Below are positions 53,888 through 62,701 of a stretch of DNA of 64,000 bases, piece after piece. The DNA is from an uncultured Lachnospiraceae bacterium (GTDB taxonomy: Bacteria; Bacillota; Clostridia; Lachnospirales; Lachnospiraceae). The stretch lies in the NCBI GenBank assembly GCA_910589385.1, contig CAJUTU010000003.1, positions 106,369-170,368 of the forward strand, in the 5' to 3' direction. Both the position numbers and the translations under genes were made by a program. Each line of letters opens with the position of its first letter. Within the stretch, counting starts at the first letter, position 1. The notes beneath the pieces were generated by a model. The model did not search any database. It was not told where the DNA came from and worked only from the letters and a program-made list of their open reading frames with translations.

Positions 53888-54975
53888 TTATTTCTCTGCT
53901 GACTGACGCTTATCCAGCTCCGCCCGGATTTCCGGATATCTCTTATCCAGATCATATGGTATCAATACAACAATTGCCAGAATGGTGGATACCAGAGACA
54001 ATCCGCCAAATGCAAAGTTGATTGCCGTATGTGTCTACGGAAAAGCCTGTGCAATGTTCTGTCCTGCCGCCAAGGCGCTGTCCATTGCGTCTGCGTCATA
54101 AGCTCCCCATACCAGCAGGGCTGATACGATCGCAGATGCACTGGCGCTGGCAAGTTTGTTCAAGAAACCGGATATCGCTGTCTGCGTGCCTGCCAAGCTC
54201 TTACCACATTTCCACTCAGTAAAATCGAAAATATCCGGCATCATGGAATAGAACATACTGGACCGGAATCCGAACCCAAGGCCGATCAGTCCCAAAGCCG
54301 CAGTCGCAATCGTACCGTTGGAGGTAAAGAACAGGATCCCATAACCAACTGCATCCACGATAGCACCAAACTGCATTAATTTTACTTTATGTACCCCTCT
54401 TCCATTTAACAAAGCCGCAAGCAGCATCGTCGGAATCGCAAGGATCGTCAGCAGAGACAGTGCGGTAGGCATTGCGCTTACATCACCGACAATATAGCTG
54501 TAGTAATACTGCATTGCACCATACATTCCCAGATAACCGACAAACAGGAAGAATACCAAAAGCAAAAGCATAATGTAGTACTTATTATTGAATACATTTT
54601 TCAGATCCTCTACAAAAGAAGACTTTGCAGCAGCCTTTGTAGGCGGATTGATCTCTGTAATGCTGAATACGCAGATACACATAATCGCAATTACCATGAG
54701 CCCCAGCACGATATTTGTATTCCTGTAGCCGGAAGCCAATGCCGCGCCTGTTGCCTCAGAAGAACCTGCAAAATAGTAGACCATTGGAATGACAAACAGT
54801 GATGATGTAAGGGAACCCAGATTTGCAAAGACCATACGTGTCGTCGCAATATTGGTCCGCTCTGAAGGTGACGGCGATAAAGCGGTAACGATCGGAGCCA
54901 TTGGAATATTTACCAGTGTATAACCAAATGAGAAATTGTCTGATAATAACTTGCTTCATGTTTTAATGTCTGCAT
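53888..54975 (-). pseudogene. GPH-type (glycoside-pentoside-hexuronide) cation symporter, broken
   Basis: The readable core (54035-54901) is a membrane protein ending SALAAGQNIAQAFP and then a TAG stop. The same frame continues after the stop for 48 codons of clear symporter sequence (THTAINFAFGGLSLVSTILA) to TAA at 53888. At the other end the proper start (ATG at 54975 behind AGGAAGAGGAG, MQTLKHEASYY) is out of frame with the core and runs into a stop; roughly the first hundred residues of a normal ~450-residue symporter are missing. So there is a deletion with frameshift plus an internal nonsense codon. It would have imported the glycosides cut by GH3 and GH5. Confidence 0.85.
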
Positions 54976-55003
54976 AATAATTTCTCCTCTTCCTTTTCAT
55001 TTT

Positions 55004-55015
55004 GAAACGCGTTTC
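55004..55015. promoter_or_regulatory. LacI-family-type operator
   Basis: GAAACGCGTTTC is a perfect 12-bp palindrome with a central CpG, the usual form of LacI/GalR-family operators. It lies between a TATAAT (55037-55042, minus strand) and the symporter start, about +15 to +26, a repressing position. It does not fit a cre site at the core. No LacI-family gene is in the window. Confidence 0.6.
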
Positions 55016-55036
55016 CTGATCACTTGTGATGGTAGT

Positions 55037-55042
55037 ATTATA
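55037..55042 (-). promoter_or_regulatory. -10 element of the beta-glucan locus
   Basis: TATAAT on the minus strand, ~62 nt upstream of the symporter start, with a weak -35. The palindromic operator lies just downstream. Confidence 0.5.
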
Positions 55043-55145
55043 GCCTTACCTCAAAGTTTTCTATATCATTTTCCAGACATTTTTATCAAAATCATAACGC
55101 ATTACATGTCGTTTTTTTAACAGACAGCACAAACCGCTCCTTCTC

Positions 55146-56339
55146 CTATTGAGAACGGAACTCTTTCTTCTTATAAGTATCCCGGTATTGCTTCGGAGTC
55201 ATCTTCATATAGCGCTTAAAGGCACTGCCGAAATGGCTTTGGGAATGAAAACATACATAATCACTGATCTCTGTCAGGCTTGCCTCCGAATACTTCAAAA
55301 GATTCGCAGCACGTTCCACGCGAAATTTCTGGATATATTCCTGGATGCTCATACCCATATCCTGACGGAACACCCGCGAGAGATGCCCCGTGCTGATCCC
55401 GATCGCCGCTGCAATATTTTCCAGATAAATCTTACGGTTATAATTTTTATAAATATAATCCTTGCACTGTTCTGTATAATTTGCGGCTGTCTTTTCTGCC
55501 TTTTGATCTGCTACTAATTTTGCAAATTCATAGATCACCCTCCGGCAGTATTCCTCCAATTCCTCTGTCTTCGTACATTGATCGATCCTGTTCACAAAGA
55601 TGTCGCTCAACCGGTAAGCCTTTGCAGGGGATACCCCGTTCATGATTGCCTCTCTTGTGGAAACGGTCACTATAGACACAGCCAGATTTCTGTAATGATT
55701 CTTTTTCTTGCTGGAGAGAATCCCGGCGCTGTCTAAAATAGCATCCATCCTCTTCTTTGCCTCTGACGGACGCCCTTGTGCAACACATTCCAGTATATAG
55801 CGTTCTTCCTGATAGGTGTGGTGGTACAGGTCGTCATCCAGCTTCTGGATTTCCAGCTGCATATCATCTCTTTCCATCTCAGCCTCGGCCAGATCGGCCA
55901 GCGCATTCGCTTTTTGGATTTCCTCCATCTCCACAGGAGCCCCGCTTTGCAGTTCATGGATCACTGAGGCAAATGTAAGGATCCTAAAAAGAGACATCTT
56001 GGCCGGATGTCTCCTGTCCTCTGCCGAAATACCATAATACTCATAAAATTTACGAAGATCGGCATGATCCAGTTCCTCCGTACAAATCGGCCCTGACAGA
56101 TAGAAGCCTTTCTTTCCTCTGACACAGATAAAAAACACGTTGTTTTCATCCTTGTAAACGACCGGAAGTTCCTGACAGTTCCCTCTCTCCAGAAGCAGCC
56201 TCACAAGAAACGGCGCGCTAAAAAACGGGCTCTCCTCTTCTAAGAATGCACCGGAGCCTTTTGGCATGCTTTTCTCATCTATGGCAAAATAAACCGGAAT
56301 CCCCAAGAGCTGTTCTATCTTTTCCATCAGATGCGCCAT
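55146..56339 (-). CDS. AraC-family transcriptional regulator
   Basis: 397 residues with an unassigned N-terminal sensor region (~1-270, including a coiled helix around MERDDMQLEIQKLDDDLY) and a C-terminal AraC DNA-binding domain (~295-395, IAAAIGISTGHLSRVFRQDM, then FHSQSHFGSAFKRYMKMTP). It stands directly upstream of the beta-glucan genes on the same strand and probably controls them. A 20-residue ORF ends 7 nt before its start and its last codons form the ribosome binding site (GGAGGG). Confidence 0.92.
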   Translation of the reverse strand: MAHLMEKIEQLLGIPVYFAIDEKSMPKGSGAFLEEESPFFSAPFLVRLLLERGNCQELPVVYKDENNVFFICVRGKKGFYLSGPICTEELDHADLRKFYEYYGISAEDRRHPAKMSLFRILTFASVIHELQSGAPVEMEEIQKANALADLAEAEMERDDMQLEIQKLDDDLYHHTYQEERYILECVAQGRPSEAKKRMDAILDSAGILSSKKKNHYRNLAVSIVTVSTREAIMNGVSPAKAYRLSDIFVNRIDQCTKTEELEEYCRRVIYEFAKLVADQKAEKTAANYTEQCKDYIYKNYNRKIYLENIAAAIGISTGHLSRVFRQDMGMSIQEYIQKFRVERAANLLKYSEASLTEISDYVCFHSQSHFGSAFKRYMKMTPKQYRDTYKKKEFRSQ

Positions 56340-56346
56340 AGCGTGA

Positions 56347-56409
56347 TCACTTCCCTCCGGAACCGCCGCAGATCAGGGTCTCATTTTCAAATGTAACTGC
56401 AATTCTCAT
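56347..56409 (-). CDS. 20-residue leader peptide or gene remnant before the AraC gene
   Basis: ATG at 56409 follows AAAGGAG with an 8-nt spacer. The product reads MRIAVTFENETLICGGSGGK. Its first nine residues resemble the start of NifX/NifB-like cofactor-binding proteins (MRIAVTYEN), the rest does not, so it may be a remnant of such a gene. Its stop lies 7 nt before the AraC ATG and its last codons contain the AraC ribosome binding site, so coupled translation is expected. Confidence 0.5.
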   Translation of the reverse strand: MRIAVTFENETLICGGSGGK

Positions 56410-56720
56410 TTCACAGGCTCCTTTCATATGTACGGTATTGTTTTGTCCAGTGCGTCTCTTTTTTTACAATTTTCTCTCTTAGCTCTTCATAGGTTTCCGC
56501 TGTATATAAGAGATATTATAACAAGGCTGGCCGGATAAATCCAGATGACCAGAAATTTTTTCAACTTGCTTGTCACTTTTACTCCGCTTTTTTCATCTAA
56601 TGAATAGACGGTGGTTCTGAATCACTGTTCTATAATATAATAGCTATTATAAGATTGCCGCAGCATACAGAAAGACTTACGGCAATTTCCAAGATAGAAA
56701 ATTGTATGGAGGCTGTACAA
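56410..56720. other. divergent intergenic region, no gene seen
   Basis: About 310 nt between the divergent AraC leader and sigma-factor genes. A TATAAT lies at 56631-56636 on the plus strand, a plausible -10 for the sigma gene without a good -35. No operator-like palindrome stands out and nothing else can be supported. Confidence 0.5.
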
Positions 56721-57215
56721 ATGATCGAATTAGTAAAACAAGCTCAGCATGGAAACGCGGAGGCTTACGGCAAACTGATCCATCTCTATCAAGACTCTTT
56801 TTACCGGGTTGCCAGAAGCAGACTGAACAATGATGAAGACGCGGCAGATGCCATTCAAGATGCACTTTTGTCCGGCTGGGAGAAAAGAAAAACTTTAAAA
56901 GAGCCTAAATATTTTAAAACCTGGATGATCCGTATTTTGATCAACAAGTGTAATGAAATTGCCAGAAAAACGCCGCGCACAGAAAGTCTGGAACAGGTTC
57001 CGGAACCAAGTATTGAAAATACGGAAAGTCATTTGATATTTCAGGAAATGCTGCTTCAGCTTAATGAAAAGAACCGCCTCGTAATGGCCCTATACTATGG
57101 AGAGGATTACTCTATCCACGAAATTGCTCAGATTCTGGAGATTTCAGAAAACGCCGTCAAGCAGAGATTGGTCAGAGGAAGAAAGGAGATTTTAAAAGCC
57201 TATGAAAACGCATGA
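56721..57215 (+). CDS. sigma-70 family RNA polymerase sigma factor (ECF type)
   Basis: 164 residues: region 2 (~10-75, AEAYGKLIHLYQDSFYRVA, then DAADAIQDALLSGWE) and region 4 (~110-160, YYGEDYSIHEIAQILEISEN, an HTH). Region 3 is lacking, as in ECF factors. The frame is open 22 codons further up, but GGAGG at the right spacing supports the ATG at 56721. It overlaps the DUF4179 gene by 14 nt; the pair is a standard sigma/regulator unit of Firmicutes. Confidence 0.93.
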   Translation: MIELVKQAQHGNAEAYGKLIHLYQDSFYRVARSRLNNDEDAADAIQDALLSGWEKRKTLKEPKYFKTWMIRILINKCNEIARKTPRTESLEQVPEPSIENTESHLIFQEMLLQLNEKNRLVMALYYGEDYSIHEIAQILEISENAVKQRLVRGRKEILKAYENA

Positions 57216-58695
57216 ACAGAATCCAGATCAGATGATCCGTGATATTTACAAGAAAACACAAATGCCGGATCCTGTCAGAAACCGTATGGACGACACTCTG
57301 GATTCCCTTGTAAAACAGGAGCAGGCGATTGATCTGTCCTACGGAAGAAACACCCACAGGAAACGAAAATCCTATAGTAAGTCCGGCTCCCACCGCTTTT
57401 TCACCCGCCCGGGAATAAAGAAAGCAGTTATTATTGCGGCTGCCGCGGCACTGTGTGTCGGCGGTACTGTATTTGCCGCCAGCCGCATTTACCAAATGAA
57501 TCTTGAAAAAGAGGAAACGTATCAGGCAAGCATTCATGTCACGTCGGAAGAAGCCTTACCGGAAGAAATTGAAGAAGTGGAGATCAAGGTAAATTACCTG
57601 CCGGAAGGATTTGCAGTAGATCCTGATAAGGGAATAGAGCATTATTATAAACATCCGCAGATCGAAGACGCAGGATATGTAGTAAACGAACCACTTTTGA
57701 TCGATGAAGCAGATCCGCTGACAGTCTCTTTCGTAAAAGATGCCGAAGCGCTCACTATAAACGGCCATGACGCAGTGTATATCAACGAACAGAGTACTCC
57801 GGATGAAACATGGAACAGCGGAACCCTGTATATCGTATTCGAGGACGTACACCGGATCCTGCCGATCTGGCATTGGGGACACTCCAGTAAAGAGGAGCTG
57901 CTGAAAATCGGGGAAAATGTGGAACTGGTTCCTACCGGGAACATGACCGCCTCTTCAGAACTTCGTCTTTGGAGCGAATTGGTTGCTGTGTACGAAGAAA
58001 ATGCCTCTGATATAACCGAAAAAACAACGGCCAGCGCTGCGGAAATGGCAAATACACATCAGGTCGGCGATACATTTGAAATTAAAAACCTTCGTAATAA
58101 TCTTGGAGAAGTAATTCCGGGGCTGCAGGCTTGCGTGACCAATGTGCAGACAGCCGACGACTTGTCCCTCCTGGCTCAAACCGAACGGATTCTGGATTGC
58201 GTGAAAGAACTGGTGGGGCCGGACGGAAAGTTTATGCAGGATACTTTGAGTCATATAAAACTTGGAGACGGAGTGAATACCCTTCCTGAAATCGTGCGTA
58301 CAGAGCAGCGACCGGTAAAACTGATCTATGCCACATTGGAATACACCAATCACAGTGAGCAGACAATCGACGATGTTATTGTTTATGTTTCTCTTATGCG
58401 CCTTATACAAGATGGAGACAATTATAAGATCTATGAGCCTGCAGATAACGACTGCGATTATGTGGAAAGTACACACGTTCTTCCCTCTGAGATGATATAC
58501 CACGATATGTCCGGCGATCCGCTGCAGAGAAATCATATCCTGGGACTTCAGCCCGGACAAACCGTGACCGTGCATCTGGCATGGATGGTCTACACGGACG
58601 ATCTGGATAAAATTTATCTTGATCCTTCCGGAACCTCCGGTACTCAATTCTTTGACGAATGTTTTGAGACCGGACTTATAAAGCTGGATCTGTAA
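57202..58695 (+). CDS. DUF4179-domain protein, probable anti-sigma factor
   Basis: 497 residues. The N-terminal ~70 residues are cytoplasmic and charged (PDPVRNRMDDTLDSLV), one membrane segment lies at ~72-93 (AVIIAAAAALCVGG), and a large extracytoplasmic part follows. In this family the short inner part binds the cognate sigma factor and the outer part senses an envelope signal (family knowledge; signal unknown). Overlap with the sigma gene supports the partnership. Confidence 0.88.
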   Translation: MKTHEQNPDQMIRDIYKKTQMPDPVRNRMDDTLDSLVKQEQAIDLSYGRNTHRKRKSYSKSGSHRFFTRPGIKKAVIIAAAAALCVGGTVFAASRIYQMNLEKEETYQASIHVTSEEALPEEIEEVEIKVNYLPEGFAVDPDKGIEHYYKHPQIEDAGYVVNEPLLIDEADPLTVSFVKDAEALTINGHDAVYINEQSTPDETWNSGTLYIVFEDVHRILPIWHWGHSSKEELLKIGENVELVPTGNMTASSELRLWSELVAVYEENASDITEKTTASAAEMANTHQVGDTFEIKNLRNNLGEVIPGLQACVTNVQTADDLSLLAQTERILDCVKELVGPDGKFMQDTLSHIKLGDGVNTLPEIVRTEQRPVKLIYATLEYTNHSEQTIDDVIVYVSLMRLIQDGDNYKIYEPADNDCDYVESTHVLPSEMIYHDMSGDPLQRNHILGLQPGQTVTVHLAWMVYTDDLDKIYLDPSGTSGTQFFDECFETGLIKLDL

Positions 58696-58698
58696 TGA

Positions 58699-58719
58699 CA
58701 GGGGGCTTGCAGCCCCCTG
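58699..58719. terminator. GC-rich terminator after the anti-sigma gene
   Basis: CAGGGGGCT (58699-58707) pairs perfectly with AGCCCCCTG (58711-58719), followed by TTCT. It lies between convergent genes. Confidence 0.75.
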
Positions 58720-58735
58720 ATTCTAATCCTGCCTA

Positions 58736-59080
58736 TTATTCTCCTGACCTTAAAATCTTCAGCAGTTGTTCAAGATTCGCGGCAATGTTCTCATCTTCCA
58801 ACTGGTCAACCCGGTCTCTTGCCTGTTCTAATCTCGCCTCTTTTTCTATTGCCATTAATTTAGCAAGTACTACGTCACTTCTATCCGGTGTATTACCACT
58901 CTGAGCCGCCGTTTTCCCTGCCTGTGCCTTTCCACCCTTGGCCGCTGCGTTTCCTGACTGTGTTTTCCCCTTTTTTGCCGTAGTTTTGCTCTTCTGTACT
59001 TTCCCGCTCTTGGCCGCCGACTTTTTTGTCTGCACCTTTGCACTCTGGCTTTCAGTCTTCTTATCCTTTTTCTTAAACAA
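58736..59080 (-). CDS. Lys/Ala/Gly-rich histone-H1-like small protein
   Basis: 114 residues. The first ~65 are a low-complexity, very basic run of units such as SAAKSGKVQ, TAAKKGKTQ, NAAAKGGKAQ, and the last ~45 are a mixed-charge helix (LMAIEKEARLEQARDRVDQLE). It resembles bacterial histone-H1-like tails that bind nucleic acid, but no family is recognised. Single gene with GGAGG before its ATG. Confidence 0.65.
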   Translation of the reverse strand: MFKKKDKKTESQSAKVQTKKSAAKSGKVQKSKTTAKKGKTQSGNAAAKGGKAQAGKTAAQSGNTPDRSDVVLAKLMAIEKEARLEQARDRVDQLEDENIAANLEQLLKILRSGE

Positions 59081-59156
59081 AGGAATCCCTCCTTAATCCA
59101 TACCTTTTATGTATATTTCTTAAAATATAGCAAAAATTGTTGCTCAGGGCAATAGG

Positions 59157-59639
59157 CTATTCATAATTGGTGCCTGCCCGCAATTCTTTCTCTAAAAATT
59201 GCTTTATGTACGGATTGTTTTCCTCACTCAATGTAGGCTGAAACGCCATGTAACGACATTTCTGATACCGCTCACCATCCAACACAAATGTATAACCCAT
59301 GATACATTTCGGGTTACAATCATCCGGATTGATAAGCCGTTTGCAGACGGACGCTTTCTTGATTTCCTTTTTTACCTTTTCGGGCAGTGTATCAAGAAAA
59401 CTCTGGTATTCTTGTATATGTTCGGGATAAATGCGGAGCTTCATCCCCGTTTTTCGGGATACGAATGTTGCCAAAGTCCTTTTGCTGCTGTTTAACACAT
59501 AGGACACAACATAGCCGCTTTTTTGGGATTTTATGTCGCATTTATAACCGTTCTCTGTCAGATACTCGTTGATTTGGCTTACAAAGCTACGGAAACACTC
59601 ATCAACGGTTTCCATAAAGATACTAAATTTTTCGTCCAT
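59157..59639 (-). CDS. conserved-looking hypothetical protein downstream of an AraC regulator
   Basis: 160 residues, not recognised. It has a mixed alpha/beta look, a basic middle (KVKKEIKKASVCKR) and a CNPKC pair plus another cysteine near 120-140. GGAGG five bases before the ATG at 59639 marks the start; the frame is open 14 codons further. It begins 11 nt after the AraC/GyrI-like regulator's stop, so the two are one operon. Confidence 0.7.
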   Translation of the reverse strand: MDEKFSIFMETVDECFRSFVSQINEYLTENGYKCDIKSQKSGYVVSYVLNSSKRTLATFVSRKTGMKLRIYPEHIQEYQSFLDTLPEKVKKEIKKASVCKRLINPDDCNPKCIMGYTFVLDGERYQKCRYMAFQPTLSEENNPYIKQFLEKELRAGTNYE

Positions 59640-59650
59640 AAGTCCCTCCG

Positions 59651-60502
59651 TTATACCTTTTTCTTTGCTACGGGTATCCATACCTCATATTGTGCGTTCT
59701 GTGGATCCGGATTTAAGTAAACCTCAATATCGGGCGCGTTGGCATATTCATATCCAGAGGTCGGAAGCCACTCTGTTATAATCTGCTGCTCCAATTCCTG
59801 TATGGACTGGTTTGTACCCGTTCCGGAAAAGATTGCCCAAGTGGATGCAGGAACGGTATATTCTTCAAACTCACCGCTTGTTTTTGTACTGGAAACGGCA
59901 ATAAAATATTTCCATTGCTCTTCATCATTGCAGGCACTCACTCCCAAAAGTCCCTTTGGCGGCGTATCCATCATTCCTGCCAATTTCTGTATTGTTCCAT
60001 TTACAGACGCCTCCTGCCACATCTTAGGCACAACCACAAAGTTATTTTCGATTTCCTTATCAAGCGGCGCAGATACGCCAATAATGCGAAATGCTTCTTT
60101 TGTTTCAATTCTATAATTCATTTCTGTCGCTCCTTTTACAGCAATTCTAAACACAATGGGGGAAAAGGATTTCACAGACACGCCCTCGTCTTTCACAGAC
60201 GAAGGGGCAATCCCATGAAAAGACTGAAACGCCCTGTTAAATGCAGTCGGGGAGCGATAACCGTACTTCTCTGCAATATCAATGATCCGTTCATCCCCAC
60301 CCTGCAAGTCTACCGCCGCTAAAGACATTTTTCTTCTTCGGATATACTCTGCCAGAGTGATACCCGCCATGTAAGTAAACATCCTCTGATAGTGATAGGT
60401 GGAGCAGCAAGCAATCCGCCCAAGCTGTTCATAGTCAATTTTGTCTGTTAAATGTTCCTCAATATAATTCATACTTTGGTTCAATCTGTCGACCCATTCC
60501 AT
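59651..60502 (-). CDS. AraC-family regulator with GyrI-like effector domain
   Basis: 283 residues: an N-terminal AraC DNA-binding domain (~5-105, LGRIACCSTYHYQRMFTYM, then YRSPTAFNRAFQSFHG) and a C-terminal GyrI/AraC_E_bind small-molecule domain (~125-283). This is the reverse order of classic AraC and matches Rob/BmrR-like multidrug sensors. The start at 60502 lies 6 nt downstream of AGGAGGT; the frame is open 40 codons further. Confidence 0.92.
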   Translation of the reverse strand: MEWVDRLNQSMNYIEEHLTDKIDYEQLGRIACCSTYHYQRMFTYMAGITLAEYIRRRKMSLAAVDLQGGDERIIDIAEKYGYRSPTAFNRAFQSFHGIAPSSVKDEGVSVKSFSPIVFRIAVKGATEMNYRIETKEAFRIIGVSAPLDKEIENNFVVVPKMWQEASVNGTIQKLAGMMDTPPKGLLGVSACNDEEQWKYFIAVSSTKTSGEFEEYTVPASTWAIFSGTGTNQSIQELEQQIITEWLPTSGYEYANAPDIEVYLNPDPQNAQYEVWIPVAKKKV

Positions 60503-60688
60503 GAGATACCTCCTATCCGCACATATTGTGCTTTGCAGATAAAAATTTGTCTTTATCATTATAAGGCATATTCTTAAATTTTTCCTCTCTATCCTTGCAC
60601 GAAAAAGAGAAGCGTCCCACACTTCCGAAGCCCAAAATATACGTTATGTGAAATAAATTTTGGCTCTACCATTTTAACAAGTAAGAAA

Positions 60689-61474
60689 TTAATGTTTTTT
60701 AAGCTCAGCAATAGCGCCATAGTGCAAAACATCAAATTCTTTAGGCGCAATATGTTCAAGGAGCGTCCTATGCTCTTGTTCCCACATCGAAATCTCTTTC
60801 TCGGTAAGCGAAGCGCCAATTCCACGACAAGCCTTCATTCTTCCAGTCCAGCTTTCACGGGTAAATGGTATTCTTAGAGTAAATTCTTCATGATGTACAA
60901 GCTCAAAGTTTTCTTTATAACAATCAGGTATGTCTATTTGATGTATCGTTTCTCCTGCACCACTCCAATTTGGATTATATTTTAATACAAGGTTTTCACT
61001 GGCTCCTGCAATCTTGTCCTCAAATGGCAGCCATGCCATATATAAAACGAGAATACTTCCCCCCTGTTTAAGCATTCGATAAAACTTTGGCATAACAATT
61101 TCATGGTTAAAATACCAAAAACATTGGCATGCTGTAATCACATCAAAAGAATGATCAGAAAAATTTATATCTTCTGTTGATACAACATGATAATCTATAT
61201 CCATACCCTTTGAAAGAATTTTCGCTTGTCCGATTTGGTTTTCTGAAATATCCGCAGCCGTCCACTTCGCTCCATACTGGTACATTTTCCTAGGAAGAAC
61301 CCCTGTTCCAGTTCCAATATCAAGGACAGCTTGTCCGTCTAAGCATAATTTGCGGTCAACAATTTTTTGATAAAATTCTTTCGGATAAATGTCACGAAAT
61401 TTTGCATAATCTAAAGAGGCCTTCCCCCAATCAAAGGGGGTTCCGCTATCTATAGCTCTGTTTATTATCTTCAT
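60689..61474 (-). CDS. class I SAM-dependent methyltransferase
   Basis: 261 residues with SAM motif I VLDIGTGTGVLPRKM (~51-65), AADISENQIG (~74-83) and ITACQCFWYFN (~112-122). It resembles small-molecule methyltransferases of the UbiE/Coq5-like superfamily; substrate is unknown. Single gene. Confidence 0.88.
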   Translation of the reverse strand: MKIINRAIDSGTPFDWGKASLDYAKFRDIYPKEFYQKIVDRKLCLDGQAVLDIGTGTGVLPRKMYQYGAKWTAADISENQIGQAKILSKGMDIDYHVVSTEDINFSDHSFDVITACQCFWYFNHEIVMPKFYRMLKQGGSILVLYMAWLPFEDKIAGASENLVLKYNPNWSGAGETIHQIDIPDCYKENFELVHHEEFTLRIPFTRESWTGRMKACRGIGASLTEKEISMWEQEHRTLLEHIAPKEFDVLHYGAIAELKKH

Positions 61475-61610
61475 ATCATACCTTCCTTATTCTTGGTTGA
61501 AAGGCTACTAATAAAATTCCGGTCAATGAGGGGAATAACGCACATTTTTTATATCATCCAGCCATATATCAATCTCCTCAAAGATTGAGTTGTATGATTC
61601 AATCGCAGCT

Positions 61611-62024
61611 TTACTTTCTGTTTGGCTTTCTTTTGATTCTCAACAGTTTAATGAAATCATGAAACAAAGAGGTATCTACTGGCTCAAACATTATCCATTT
61701 CCCGTCATGGTAAGTTTGAGCTTTGTCATATATTTCTTGGACTTCTTTCCCGTAATTTTCTCTGTCTGTTTCAAATTTTAACCGTTCGTTTTTCCCTAAG
61801 ATGATCATAAAACCCACACAATTTTCTCTTGCATATAATGCGCAGAGTGTTTTACCACCCCGACGATACTTATATTCATATTTCCATGCTTTACCGCCTT
61901 TACCCCATAAACATTCCATATCATATTTTTCATCAATTAAAGCGCATAGCTTATTCCATACATCATATAGAGATTTTCCAACTAAAGCTATCATTTCTTC
62001 TTCGTTAGGTATCGTATCAAGCAT
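61611..62024 (-). CDS. DUF3788 family protein
   Basis: 137 residues with the DUF3788 pattern: LDTIPNEEEMIALVG near the start, WKYEYKYRRGGKTLCALYAREN (conserved core) and a C-terminal FHDFIKLL. Function is unknown. GGAGGG before the ATG at 62024 sets the start; that site overlaps the end of a 50-codon ORF, so translation may be coupled. Confidence 0.8.
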   Translation of the reverse strand: MLDTIPNEEEMIALVGKSLYDVWNKLCALIDEKYDMECLWGKGGKAWKYEYKYRRGGKTLCALYARENCVGFMIILGKNERLKFETDRENYGKEVQEIYDKAQTYHDGKWIMFEPVDTSLFHDFIKLLRIKRKPNRK

Positions 62025-62034
62025 ATTAGCCCTC

Positions 62035-62187
62035 CTATATAATTTCTGATTTCTCAGCCAAATTTCTTTCTTCAAGTATACACAAAATCTTAAGTTTTTT
62101 CAATTCCCCGAACGTTTCATTAATCTTAATCCCCTCTTCAAGCGCGGCTTCAATCCATTCCCTCTTAGCATCCGATGCATTTGCCAC
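62035..62187 (-). CDS. 50-residue ORF, possible gene remnant coupled to DUF3788
   Basis: From a GTG at 62187, right after an in-frame TAA, to TAG at 62035. The product is protein-like (SDAKREWIEAALEEGIK, then ETFGELKKLKI), with a helical charge pattern, and looks like the C-terminal end of a lost longer protein. Its stop overlaps the ribosome binding site of DUF3788. No family is recognised. Confidence 0.4.
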   Translation of the reverse strand: MANASDAKREWIEAALEEGIKINETFGELKKLKILCILEERNLAEKSEII

Positions 62188-62203
62188 ATTTTAGAGAGCC
62201 TTA

Positions 62204-62232
62204 GTGACATTTAGATTTTCCTGTGGTATAGT
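62204..62232 (+). promoter_or_regulatory. promoter of the 124-residue hypothetical gene
   Basis: GTGACA (62204-62209), a 17-bp spacer, TATAGT (62227-62232), about 30 nt upstream of the start. Confidence 0.6.
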
Positions 62233-62260
62233 GGGCTTCCACTTTTAGGAAAAGGAGTTG

Positions 62261-62635
62261 ATGATATATGCCACAGTAGAGAGCAAAGTCTATCTTTTTA
62301 CCGGAAGCAAAGTCACTGGCGGCTTTTGTGTAACAAGAAAAGGATTGTTAGAACCGTCAAAGTTAGGACACATTCTTACTGACAATCCGGTTTTGCAGAA
62401 TTATCAGACAACAGAGGGAGAATTTATTAAATACAAAGGGCGGTCATACTGTTGGATAAATATTTCAGAGAATGGTGTAATTCAGCTTAATCTACATATA
62501 TTGGACTTCCTCAATCTGAAGATTGGAATGGAACTATTGTCTATCCGAAGCAGTGATATAGCTTTCACAATGGGCGCAACCGATCCTCTGTTGGAAAGAG
62601 CCAACAATTATGAGGGCGAAATCAAAATTTACTAA
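62261..62635 (+). CDS. hypothetical protein, 124 residues
   Basis: ATG at 62261 (a TTG codon directly upstream is also in frame) with AAAGGAG only 3-4 nt away. The sequence is well formed (SKVTGGFCVTRKGLLEPSKLG in the first half, GMELLSIRSSDIAFTMGATDP in the second) but I do not recognise a named family. It is small, mixed alpha/beta, with no signal peptide. Own promoter. Confidence 0.65.
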   Translation: MIYATVESKVYLFTGSKVTGGFCVTRKGLLEPSKLGHILTDNPVLQNYQTTEGEFIKYKGRSYCWINISENGVIQLNLHILDFLNLKIGMELLSIRSSDIAFTMGATDPLLERANNYEGEIKIY

Positions 62636-62666
62636 ACACTTATCTACAGATTTTAGCGGAAATCTC

Positions 62667-62695
62667 TTGAAACATTTCAGATTCAATGGTATTAT
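62667..62695 (+). promoter_or_regulatory. promoter of the candidate antitoxin RNA
   Basis: TTGAAA (62667-62672), a 17-bp spacer, TATTAT (62690-62695). Confidence 0.65.
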
Positions 62696-62701
62696 AACAA
62701 T

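Noticed and set aside
54035..54901. Treating the TAG in the symporter as programmed readthrough
   Set aside because: The same gene also has a 5' deletion and frameshift, so decay is the simpler explanation; no other gene in the window reads through TAG.
55004..55015. Catabolite-responsive (cre) element
   Set aside because: The palindrome centre CGCG does not fit the cre core; it is closer to other LacI-family operators.
57955..58647. 230-codon minus-strand frame opposite the DUF4179 gene
   Set aside because: It lies fully inside a well-supported gene with matching domain structure; no promoter or homology-like features.
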